A program made the position numbers and the translations under genes. Shown here in pieces: positions 1 through 5,575 of a stretch of 6,759 nucleotides of DNA (its first letter is position 1; every line of letters starts with the position of its first letter). The stretch is from Flavobacteriaceae bacterium. Its GTDB lineage: Bacteria > Bacteroidota > Bacteroidia > Flavobacteriales > Flavobacteriaceae. Where the stretch lies: NCBI GenBank assembly GCA_023700885.1, contig JAMPYA010000121.1:1-6759 (forward strand). Direction: 5' to 3'. The notes under the pieces were generated by a model. The model did no database searches. It saw nothing but the letters and a program-made list of their open reading frames with translations, and was not told the origin of the DNA.

Positions 1-332
1 ATTATTAATGATAAAACAGTCATGATTTCTACTATTCTAGAAATAGCATTTTTCCATGGAGTTTCATAAAAATGAAGTATTCCAGAAATAAAAGCTCCAG
101 AATAACTAATACCAACAAAAAAAATAAAATTGATAATGTATATACCCCACACCACATTGTCTCTCATACCAGTAATTTCATGTCCTTTTTCAACTTGTAT
201 AACAAAAGCGTATAATCCTATTGAAATGATTGCAACTAATCCACCAATCCACAATTTACCCCATAAATTAGTTTTTACTAAAGTGGGTGAAAATTCTTTT
301 ACTAATTCTTTTTTTCTCTTAGCTAAATCCAT
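1..332 (-). CDS. NrfD/PsrC-family membrane subunit, second copy (5' part only)
   Basis: This is the first 110 codons of an integral-membrane protein that runs off the left edge of the window. Translating the minus strand from the ATG at 332-330 gives a charged cytoplasmic start (MDLAKRKKELVKEF), a first helix near residues 28-46, then ITGMRDNVVWGIYIINFIF leading into a second helix, and the start of a third (RIVEIMTVLSLI). The TGMRD-x-VVWGIYI block and its alignment with the upstream paralogue at 2859-4169 (LRDYAIWGVYISNFVFF) identify the NrfD/PsrC family. These subunits bind quinone and exchange electrons with an exported ferredoxin. The gene begins 18 nt after the stop of the ferredoxin gene at 351-1328 and is surely cotranscribed with it. 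The motif that reads GISHAGTLIS in several relatives is GISYSGAFIS here. The family call is firm; the full length and exact partner cannot be seen. Confidence 0.88.
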   Translation of the reverse strand, partial: MDLAKRKKELVKEFSPTLVKTNLWGKLWIGGLVAIISIGLYAFVIQVEKGHEITGMRDNVVWGIYIINFIFFVGISYSGAFISGILHFYETPWKNAISRIVEIMTVLSLI

Positions 333-350
333 GATAAAGCGTTATTAAAG

Positions 351-1328
351 TTAAATTTTGGTTGATTTTTTAAATTCTTCAATAAAGGGAACATTTTTAT
401 AACGCTCAATTATTTCCTCATCTTTATCCAATCCGCGTTCTAATGGAAAATCTCTGTTTACTGCCGGCAAATAATAAACATTAGGTTTTGTTCCTAAATG
501 TTCTAAATGACGGTAACCAACTCTATCCTTTATTAATTTAGAAAATCGAAGTGTTTCTAGACCGTTGGTAACGATATCTTCGTTTTTATCTCCAAAATAA
601 ATAACACCCATAGGGCATGCCTTTGCGCAATGCGGTAATTCACCTTGTCTTAGTAAATCAGGACAAAAATCACATTTCATCACGGTTCCTTCAGTAGCTG
701 GAATACCAGTCTCTGGCGAATAGGGTATGTCTTTGTTATCGAATTTAGCTTTATGTCCCCAATTAAATATTCGCGCAGAATACGGACAGCTTGTAATACA
801 AAATTTACAACCGATACATCGATTATTGTCTACTAAAACAATATTATCATCTCTTTTAAAGGTAGCTCCTGTTGGGCAAACTGTAACGCATGGCGGTTCA
901 TCACAATGAAAACATGGTTTTGGAAACCAATAAGGAGCATCTTCTTCATTGTTCTGAATGAGTAGAATTTTCATAAACTCATCATTATAATCTAACTGAT
1001 GTGCTTTTTGACAACTTTCTACACAGCTTCTAGCATTATTACATTTTGCTAAATCGATAACCATTACAAATTTTCTGTTTGGTATGCCATTCCTAGATTC
1101 TGCTGGTGTAATAAGTGCTTCTGGGTATTTGTTGATATTGGCAGCATCAACTTCAACAATTTTTCCTTCTGGTGTTAATACCCTAATTTTTTCGCTCGAA
1201 TTTTTTTCATTGACTGAGGCTAAGTTAGAAACCAGCGAAGTACCTGCAACCACAGATATACTTGACAACAATCCTAATTTTAAGAATTTACGTCTATTTG
1301 ATTCCTGCTCAGTTTTATTATTTTTCAT
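351..1328 (-). CDS. Tat-exported four-cluster ferredoxin subunit (DsrO/PsrB/HybA-like), second copy
   Basis: A 325-residue periplasmic electron-transfer subunit expected to dock on the NrfD-like protein encoded 18 nt downstream and pass electrons to or from its quinone site. The N-terminus has a twin-arginine signal (NRRKFLKLG, residues 11-19) followed by a hydrophobic stretch to about residue 37. A short block, IRVLTPEGKIVEVD (48-61), precedes the ferredoxin part. Cluster motifs are C96-x5-C102-x3-C106; C139-x2-C142-x4-C147-x3-C151-P; C171-x2-C174-x2-C177-x3-C181-P; and C219-x2-C222-x11-C234-x3-C238-P. That makes 15 cysteines: the second position of motif 1 is Ala99, so one cluster is probably [3Fe-4S]. 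It is clearly paralogous to the protein at 4172-5122, with the same layout and the same Ala. The ATG at 1328 is chosen because it places the Tat motif at the usual distance. No molybdopterin partner is visible, so the specific complex is unknown. Confidence 0.93.
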   Translation of the reverse strand: MKNNKTEQESNRRKFLKLGLLSSISVVAGTSLVSNLASVNEKNSSEKIRVLTPEGKIVEVDAANINKYPEALITPAESRNGIPNRKFVMVIDLAKCNNARSCVESCQKAHQLDYNDEFMKILLIQNNEEDAPYWFPKPCFHCDEPPCVTVCPTGATFKRDDNIVLVDNNRCIGCKFCITSCPYSARIFNWGHKAKFDNKDIPYSPETGIPATEGTVMKCDFCPDLLRQGELPHCAKACPMGVIYFGDKNEDIVTNGLETLRFSKLIKDRVGYRHLEHLGTKPNVYYLPAVNRDFPLERGLDKDEEIIERYKNVPFIEEFKKSTKI

Positions 1329-1472
1329 AACAAAACGTATTAAATTAATATAAAATTTATACTATAAAGCAGATTAGGTTAATGCGAGGAAGTTTGAAAA
1401 TTTTTGCTAATCTGAATTGAGAATCTTTATCTATAATACAATTATATTCTAAAATTAAACACTTTAGCAGTA

Positions 1473-1480
1473 TAAATGTA
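1473..1480 (-). promoter_or_regulatory. Possible -7 element of the promoter for unit B
   Basis: The minus strand reads TACATTTA here, one base off the Bacteroidota -7 consensus TAnnTTTG. It lies about 145 nt upstream of the ferredoxin start at 1328 and 22 nt downstream of the dyad core at 1503-1516. No clear -33 TTTG is present at the usual spacing, which would suit an activator-dependent promoter. Such short AT-rich matches arise easily by chance; the spacing to the dyad is the main support. Confidence 0.35.
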
Positions 1481-1495
1481 CCTATTAAAATTTAT

Positions 1496-1523
1496 TTAAA
1501 ACATGACAAATGTCATGTTTTAA
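1496..1523. promoter_or_regulatory. Perfect 13-bp inverted repeat, probable operator or activator site for unit B
   Basis: The two arms, TTAAAACATGACA (1496-1508) and TGTCATGTTTTAA (1511-1523), are exact reverse complements separated by AA. The inner core ATGAC-AAAT-GTCAT (1503-1516) has the 5-4-5 layout of CRP/FNR-family sites (FNR consensus TTGAT-N4-ATCAA). It lies between the terminator of unit A and the ferredoxin gene starting at 1328. If the TACATTTA at 1480-1473 is the -7 element, the centre falls near -41.5, the class II activator position. A transcription terminator is less likely because neither side carries a T-run and a stronger terminator already lies nearby at 1569-1596. Confidence 0.6.
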
Positions 1524-1568
1524 GCGTTTGCATCTGTCAAATCAAATCTGAAATTATAAAATTTTAGC

Positions 1569-1596
1569 AAAAAAAACCGGAGCAATCTCCGGTTTT
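1569..1596 (-). terminator. Intrinsic terminator of the four-gene unit A
   Basis: The arms AAAACCGGAG (1573-1582) and CTCCGGTTTT (1587-1596) form a perfect 10-bp stem with a 4-nt loop. Read on the minus strand, the stem runs into eight consecutive T residues (complement of 1569-1576). It begins 19 nt after the stop codon of the cytochrome c gene, exactly where the operon should end. The GC core stands out against the AT-rich surroundings. Confidence 0.93.
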
Positions 1597-1615
1597 AAAA
1601 ATATTTTTTTAAAAT

Positions 1616-1996
1616 TTATTGTTTTAAAGATCTCATGTAGTGAACTGATAACCAAATTTCTTCATCACTTAATTTTTTGAAGTTTGGCATGTCTGCTCTA
1701 CCATTTTTTGTTTTGTAAAACAATTCACCATCTGTTTGTTTATGAAAAGCTGCAGATGAGAAATCTCCCAAATTACCTTTCATACTTTTTGCTTTTGGAC
1801 CATCACCTAATCCTTTAGATCCATGACAAGCTTTGCAATGTTGCATGTAAATAGTTTTTGCTTCTTTTAAATCTTCTTTAATTGGATTTTTAACTGCTTT
1901 GTCTTTAGCCGGTACTACCCAATCTTGAGCATTAGCAGAAAATAAAAATCCAATTGCAAAAACTGCCGTCATTAAAATAATTTTAGATTGTTTCAT
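1616..1996 (-). CDS. Periplasmic monohaem cytochrome c (class I)
   Basis: A 126-residue c-type cytochrome. A Sec signal peptide spans residues 1-23, ending SANA before Gln24. Mature haem attachment is at C54-K-A-C57-H58, followed by GSKGLGDGPKAKS, which is typical of small class I cytochromes c, and Met103 in ADMPNF is the likely distal haem ligand. The C-terminal helix is LSDEEIWLSVHYMRSL. It is the last gene of unit A, 6 nt after the stop of the anchored periplasmic protein and just before the terminator. By position it resembles the monohaem subunit (ActE-like) of alternative complex III, and it probably shuttles electrons between the NrfD/ferredoxin module and a terminal oxidase or reductase. 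That role is inferred from context; the haem-binding family is certain. The signal peptide supports the ATG at 1996. Confidence 0.95.
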   Translation of the reverse strand: MKQSKIILMTAVFAIGFLFSANAQDWVVPAKDKAVKNPIKEDLKEAKTIYMQHCKACHGSKGLGDGPKAKSMKGNLGDFSSAAFHKQTDGELFYKTKNGRADMPNFKKLSDEEIWLSVHYMRSLKQ

Positions 1997-2002
1997 AATT
2001 TT

Positions 2003-2851
2003 CTAATTTTTAGATTTACTGATTTTAATTAAATTCATTATCAAATATACAAAAACTCCAATAATTCCCAATAAAACTAGGTTAGGAAATACTAACATAA
2101 ATAAAGGAGTTTTATTAGCTGGAGACCACATGGTACGTTCATCAAAAGTAGATAAATCAGTACCTGAAATCCCAAAATCAACAGGCATTTGACATTTTAC
2201 AGTTCCGAACTCGTCATGTTCCTCTAGTGTTACTTCAAAGATCAAATTTCCATCAAAACTCTTGTATTCTTCAACTATATCAGCAACAATCATACCGTTT
2301 TCATCAGTGTAATATGCATCATCTCCAACATTTAATCCTTTGAATAATCTTTTTACTTGTACTTTTAACCCTTCATCAACTATTGGATTTCCATCAACAT
2401 CTAACAGAGTTGCTTTAATTTGTGTACTATCCTTATTTACTATTAACTCTGCTATTAAATTAACATCTCTGAAATAGAGTGATTCTTCTGTATCTTCATA
2501 TATTGGATGTTCTGATATACGTAGTTCGATGTTGTTCTCTGCTGTTAGAAATCCTTTTGGGAAAATAAATTTTGCTTTTCCATGCATATCTGTAATTCCT
2601 TTTCCTAAAGAACTTTCATTATCTGTATTGATAATTTCAAAAGGAACTTTTGCTGCATCCTGCCATCCATTTTCTCCTTTAAAACTTGTCGAAATTTTTA
2701 GAAAAGAATCACCTCCAGTAATTTTATGATAGGTTAAGGTGATACTTAAACTTTGTTTTTCATCTTGAGCATTAACTTTATAAGAACTCCCAACAAACGC
2801 AAGTATCAATATGATAATTGCAAACGATTTTATTTTTTGTAGTGTTTTCAT
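2003..2851 (-). CDS. Periplasmic protein with C-terminal membrane anchor, unrecognised family
   Basis: I do not recognise a named family for this 282-residue protein. It has a Sec signal peptide (residues 1-28, ending VNA before Gln29), a beta-rich periplasmic region of about 220 residues, and one membrane helix at roughly 250-274 followed by KISKSKN, which predicts the C-terminus in the cytoplasm. Two segments look like Ig-type or carboxypeptidase-regulatory-like beta folds, each with a turn of the form TD-x-x-G (ITDMHGKAKFIFPKG and YTDENGMIVADIV). There is no CxxCH, and only one cysteine in the mature part, so it is not itself a haem or iron-sulfur protein. Placed between the NrfD subunit (7-nt gap) and the cytochrome c (6-nt gap), it is probably an assembly or docking subunit that holds the cytochrome near the membrane complex. 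The frame stays open to an ATG at 2899, but the ATG at 2851 puts the signal peptide at the N-terminus and avoids overlapping the NrfD gene. Confidence 0.85.
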   Translation of the reverse strand: MKTLQKIKSFAIIILILAFVGSSYKVNAQDEKQSLSITLTYHKITGGDSFLKISTSFKGENGWQDAAKVPFEIINTDNESSLGKGITDMHGKAKFIFPKGFLTAENNIELRISEHPIYEDTEESLYFRDVNLIAELIVNKDSTQIKATLLDVDGNPIVDEGLKVQVKRLFKGLNVGDDAYYTDENGMIVADIVEEYKSFDGNLIFEVTLEEHDEFGTVKCQMPVDFGISGTDLSTFDERTMWSPANKTPLFMLVFPNLVLLGIIGVFVYLIMNLIKISKSKN

Positions 2852-2858
2852 CAGTCTG

Positions 2859-4169
2859 TTAGTTTTTATCGTTTTCAGTTGCAGTAATTTCCATCTCATC
2901 TAAAGTGCGTTGAATTGGCACTACTGGAATAAAGCGAACAAATATGGTAATAATTAAAATACATAAAGCTAAAGTACCTCCAGTTATTAACCACTCATGT
3001 AATGAAGGAAAATAATGACTCCATTCTTCTGGAACACCTTGTATAGGCATAAATGGGTGTAATAAAGCAGGAGAAACAATAATATATCGTTTCCACCATG
3101 AAGTAACTACTACTAAAATAGCAATTATAAACATTGGAAACGGTTTTCTCATTTTTCTAAACATTAGCAATATAGAAGGTAGAATTAATCCTCCTCCAAT
3201 AGCAAACCAAAACATTAAAGAATACTGTCCAAAGAACAATTCCTGTAAATGTTCAGCTTCCCCTTGTGTTGATTTAAAAGCAGGAATTAAATACTCATTC
3301 ATATTGAAATACAAATAAACTAAACAGGCAAATACCAATAATCTACCTAATTTGTCAAAATGCTTATCAGTAATAAATTCTTCTAAATGATTAAACCTGC
3401 GAACCATATATATAGCAGTTATTAATGCTCCTATACCAGCTACTAAAGCACCAGATATAAAATAAGGCCCCAAATTGGTACTATCCCATCCAATACGATA
3501 AGTGGTTGAAAACAACCAAGCATCTACTGATTGTAAAATCAAAGCTAGAGGAATCATAGATACAGCAATTACCTTAATTGATTTTTGGTGGATTTTTATT
3601 TGCTTAGCACTACCGGTCCAATTAATAGCTAGGAATCCATAAACTTTACTTAAAAACGGTTTGTCTTTATAAAATGTCTTAAGGATTGCAAAATCAGGAA
3701 TATTTGGTATATAAAGCAACATTACACTAAATGCTAAATATATAGTAATAATGATGATATCCCAAGCAATTGGTGATTGTAATCGTGGATACATAAATAA
3801 ATAAGGAATTCTGTCAGGTCTACCCATATCTAAAATAATAGCTACACCTGCCATTGCAATGGCAGCAACAGCAACCATTTCTGCAATTCTCACTAAAGGT
3901 GTACGCCATTTTTTTTGTGACAATCGTAAAATCGAAGCCGTAAATGCTCCCACAAAACTGGTTGCAACAAAGAAAACGAAGTTTGATATATAAACTCCCC
4001 AAATTGCATAATCTCTTAAGTTAGTTACTTCTAAACCTCTCCTAATTTGATCTATGTAAGCTATAATACCCGCTAGGGAAACGATACTTAGTAAAGCTAC
4101 CCAAATAACTCCAAGTGTATTAAATTCTTTTGGTGCTAATTTTTTTATAATTTGTTCTCTAGTACTCAT
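2859..4169 (-). CDS. NrfD/PsrC-family quinone-site membrane subunit (ActC/QrcD-like)
   Basis: A 436-residue integral-membrane protein with about ten hydrophobic helices, at roughly residues 19-40, 56-82, 92-113, 134-155, 197-217, 233-255, 273-292, 312-336, 342-362 and 392-415. Family hallmarks are NLRDYAIWGVYISNFVFF (50-67), LDMGRPDR after helix 3, WDIIIITIYL at helix 4, the FNHLEEFITDKHFDKLGRLL segment before helix 7, NMNEYLIPAF within it, and SWWKRYIIV after helix 9. The LE-x-FIT-x-x-HFD-x-x-x-LL and ten-helix pattern is closer to ActC, QrcD and HmcC than to the shorter HybB/PsrC forms. These subunits carry a menaquinone site and couple to the periplasmic ferredoxin, whose gene ends 2 nt upstream. 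The histidine seen in many relatives in helix 2 (GISHAGT) is replaced: the sequence is ATSFVGAFTAS. The NrfD family is certain; reaction direction and partner enzyme are not. Confidence 0.93.
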   Translation of the reverse strand: MSTREQIIKKLAPKEFNTLGVIWVALLSIVSLAGIIAYIDQIRRGLEVTNLRDYAIWGVYISNFVFFVATSFVGAFTASILRLSQKKWRTPLVRIAEMVAVAAIAMAGVAIILDMGRPDRIPYLFMYPRLQSPIAWDIIIITIYLAFSVMLLYIPNIPDFAILKTFYKDKPFLSKVYGFLAINWTGSAKQIKIHQKSIKVIAVSMIPLALILQSVDAWLFSTTYRIGWDSTNLGPYFISGALVAGIGALITAIYMVRRFNHLEEFITDKHFDKLGRLLVFACLVYLYFNMNEYLIPAFKSTQGEAEHLQELFFGQYSLMFWFAIGGGLILPSILLMFRKMRKPFPMFIIAILVVVTSWWKRYIIVSPALLHPFMPIQGVPEEWSHYFPSLHEWLITGGTLALCILIITIFVRFIPVVPIQRTLDEMEITATENDKN

Positions 4170-4171
4170 AA

Positions 4172-5122
4172 TTATTCTTTTTCTTCTGTTGGTATTGGAA
4201 CGTGTTTTACTTGCTCATAACTATAATCAGAATCTTCAAACTCAACTAGTCTATCTACTGGTGGTAAATAATAAACACTAGGCGAGGTTCCCATAGTTTC
4301 ATACAAACGATATCCCGCTCTATCTTTTATAAGTTTACTAAACTTAACGGTTTCTTCACCATTAGTAACGGTGTCTTCATATAAATCACCAAAATAGTAT
4401 ACTCCAGTTGGGCATGCCGCAACGCAATGTGGTAATTCACCTTTCGCAATTGCATGTGGACAAAAATCACATTTATCAACAGTTCCTATAACACTTGGTT
4501 TACCACCAAATTCTGGAGTTCCATGATGATCCTTTTCAATTCCCGGTTGAACAGGTTCACCCCAATTAAAAATACGCACATTGTAAGGACAAGCTGCCAT
4601 ACAAAAACGACACCCAATACAACGTTCGTTATCAATTAATACAATACCATCTCGGCGTTTAAAAGTAGCATCAACAGGACAAACAGTTACACAAGCTGGT
4701 TTATCACAATGTTGACAAAACATTGGCATCCAATAAGGTGAACTATTTTCATTGTCTTTCATTTTAAACACTTTTAACCAAGCGTTTGGTGTATGTACGT
4801 GGTGCTCTTTATGACAAACATCAACACATTTTAAAGCGTTTTTACATTTTGCTAAGTCAACAACCATTACAAATTTTCGACCCGGGAAACCTTCGCGAAC
4901 ATTATAGTCTTCTGATTCATGACTATGCTGTATATCTTTAACAGCATTTGAATCTACTTCCATTACTTTCCCGTCTTGAGTTAATACCCTAACGGTATCT
5001 CCTTCTTGTGCAGTTGCATCAACTAATTTTGTAGCAACTACACCACCCACTACACCAAGTAATCCAAGTTTTAAACTTTTATCAAGAAAACTCCTTCTTG
5101 AATTTTTACTTTTATCTTCCAT
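4172..5122 (-). CDS. Tat-exported four-cluster ferredoxin subunit (DsrO/PsrB/HybA-like), first copy
   Basis: A 316-residue periplasmic iron-sulfur subunit and first gene of unit A, 2 nt ahead of the NrfD gene. It has a Tat signal with SRRSFLDKS at residues 8-16, a hydrophobic run to about residue 34, and a plausible ATA cleavage site at 36-38. The block VRVLTQDGKVMEVD (44-57) follows and matches the second copy. Cluster motifs are C93-x5-C99-x3-C103; C136-x2-C139-x4-C144-x3-C148-P; C168-x2-C171-x2-C174-x3-C178-P; and C218-x2-C221-x11-C233-x3-C237-P. That is 15 cysteines with Ala96 at the missing position, predicting three [4Fe-4S] clusters and one [3Fe-4S]. It should form an electron wire between the quinone site of the NrfD protein and a periplasmic partner, probably the cytochrome c of this operon. 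No molybdoenzyme subunit is seen, so names such as DsrO, SoeB or PsrB would be overcalls. Confidence 0.94.
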   Translation of the reverse strand: MEDKSKNSRRSFLDKSLKLGLLGVVGGVVATKLVDATAQEGDTVRVLTQDGKVMEVDSNAVKDIQHSHESEDYNVREGFPGRKFVMVVDLAKCKNALKCVDVCHKEHHVHTPNAWLKVFKMKDNENSSPYWMPMFCQHCDKPACVTVCPVDATFKRRDGIVLIDNERCIGCRFCMAACPYNVRIFNWGEPVQPGIEKDHHGTPEFGGKPSVIGTVDKCDFCPHAIAKGELPHCVAACPTGVYYFGDLYEDTVTNGEETVKFSKLIKDRAGYRLYETMGTSPSVYYLPPVDRLVEFEDSDYSYEQVKHVPIPTEEKE

Positions 5123-5314
5123 GATGATTTAATTTTAATGCTTTTTATCAGGATTTTTTATTTAACAATAATTTTACTTTTTTAAATTTTAAGATAAATT
5201 ACCATTATTTATATTAAACAATTTGAATTGAAATCTTAGGAGGATTATAATAATAATTAAAAAAAATCTAATTTGAAATTATCATAACCTCGAAAGAACC
5301 CTATTATTCATTCG

Positions 5315-5322
5315 TAAATTTA
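5315..5322 (-). promoter_or_regulatory. Possible -7 element of the promoter for unit A
   Basis: The minus strand reads TAAATTTA, one base off TAnnTTTG and matching the TAnnTTTA form found before unit B. It sits 23 nt downstream of the dyad at 5346-5359 and about 190 nt before the start codon at 5122. The base composition makes such matches common, so the call rests mainly on the spacing shared with unit B. Confidence 0.33.
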
Positions 5323-5345
5323 AGCATTAATCCTCCACTTAAAAT

Positions 5346-5359
5346 ATGATAAAAATCAT
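5346..5359. promoter_or_regulatory. CRP/FNR-type dyad upstream of unit A
   Basis: The sequence ATGAT-AAAA-ATCAT is a perfect 5-4-5 inverted repeat, close to the FNR consensus TTGAT-N4-ATCAA. It is 224 nt upstream of the first gene of unit A and 23 nt before a TAnnTTTA element on the minus strand, giving a centre near -41.5 of a leftward promoter. The related core ATGAC-AAAT-GTCAT stands at the equivalent place before unit B. It could in principle also act on the rightward gene, but it is about 200 nt from that promoter. Confidence 0.5.
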
Positions 5360-5550
5360 TTTTTAAAAAATTGTTGTACATTGTAATTCAACTAATTAAG
5401 ATAATTAATTCTCTTAATTAAAATGATTCTAAATACGAAAATGCAAATTTTGTTACATAAGTTCATTTTTTGCAATAAATGTTACTTATAGTTAATCATC
5501 AAATTCCTCTAAGTTTTTTTTATTAATAATGAAAAGAAATATAGAATATG

Positions 5551-5558
5551 TAACTTTG
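5551..5558 (+). promoter_or_regulatory. Bacteroidota-type -7 element for the acyl-CoA dehydrogenase gene
   Basis: TAACTTTG matches TAnnTTTG exactly and ends 17 nt before the ATG at 5576. Transcription would start around 5563-5565, giving a short leader of roughly a dozen nucleotides. No good -33 TTTG is present 19-21 nt upstream; the area is a T-run followed by ATTAATAAT. The A-rich stretch AAAAAAATTAAAAAAAG just before the ATG is typical of translation starts in this phylum, which do not use Shine-Dalgarno pairing. Confidence 0.45.
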
Positions 5559-5575
5559 AAAAAAATTAAAAAAAG

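Larger units (their letters stand above)
5123..5575. other. Divergent AT-rich intergenic region
   Basis: This 453-nt stretch between the leftward respiratory operon and the rightward dehydrogenase gene has no convincing coding frame or RNA gene. It holds the dyad at 5346-5359, a possible leftward -7 element at 5315-5322 and a rightward -7 element at 5551-5558. There is also an AT-only type inverted repeat, TAATTAAGA (5393-5401) with TCTTAATTA (5412-5420) around a 10-nt spacer, of doubtful meaning. The leader of the leftward operon would be about 190 nt if its promoter is near 5315. Confidence 0.7.

Noticed and set aside
130..348. Rightward open frame of 72 codons
   Set aside because: It is antisense to the NrfD-family reading frame on the minus strand, which has clear family motifs; the rightward translation has no recognisable features.
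1329..1345. TACGTTTTG on the minus strand just before the second ferredoxin start, resembling TAnnTTTG
   Set aside because: The internal spacing is three rather than two bases, and it would place transcription start inside the coding region.
727..1353. Two rightward open frames (727-909 and 1084-1353)
   Set aside because: Both lie antisense within the second ferredoxin gene and have no independent start signal or family resemblance.
2003..2899. Longer 298-residue form of the anchored periplasmic protein starting at the ATG at 2899
   Set aside because: It would add 16 residues ahead of a well-formed signal peptide and overlap the NrfD gene by 41 nt. The ATG at 2851 gives a normal Sec signal and a 7-nt gap like those of its neighbours.
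351..5122. Naming the genes as dsrO/dsrP, soeB/soeC, psrB/psrC or actB/actC
   Set aside because: The families are shared among all these complexes, and the diagnostic catalytic or multihaem subunits are absent from the window, so a specific symbol is not supported.
5393..5420. AT-rich inverted repeat TAATTAAGA ... TCTTAATTA in the divergent intergenic region
   Set aside because: The arms are 9 bp but almost entirely A and T, with a 10-nt spacer, in DNA where such matches are expected by chance. There is no T-run or link to a promoter.
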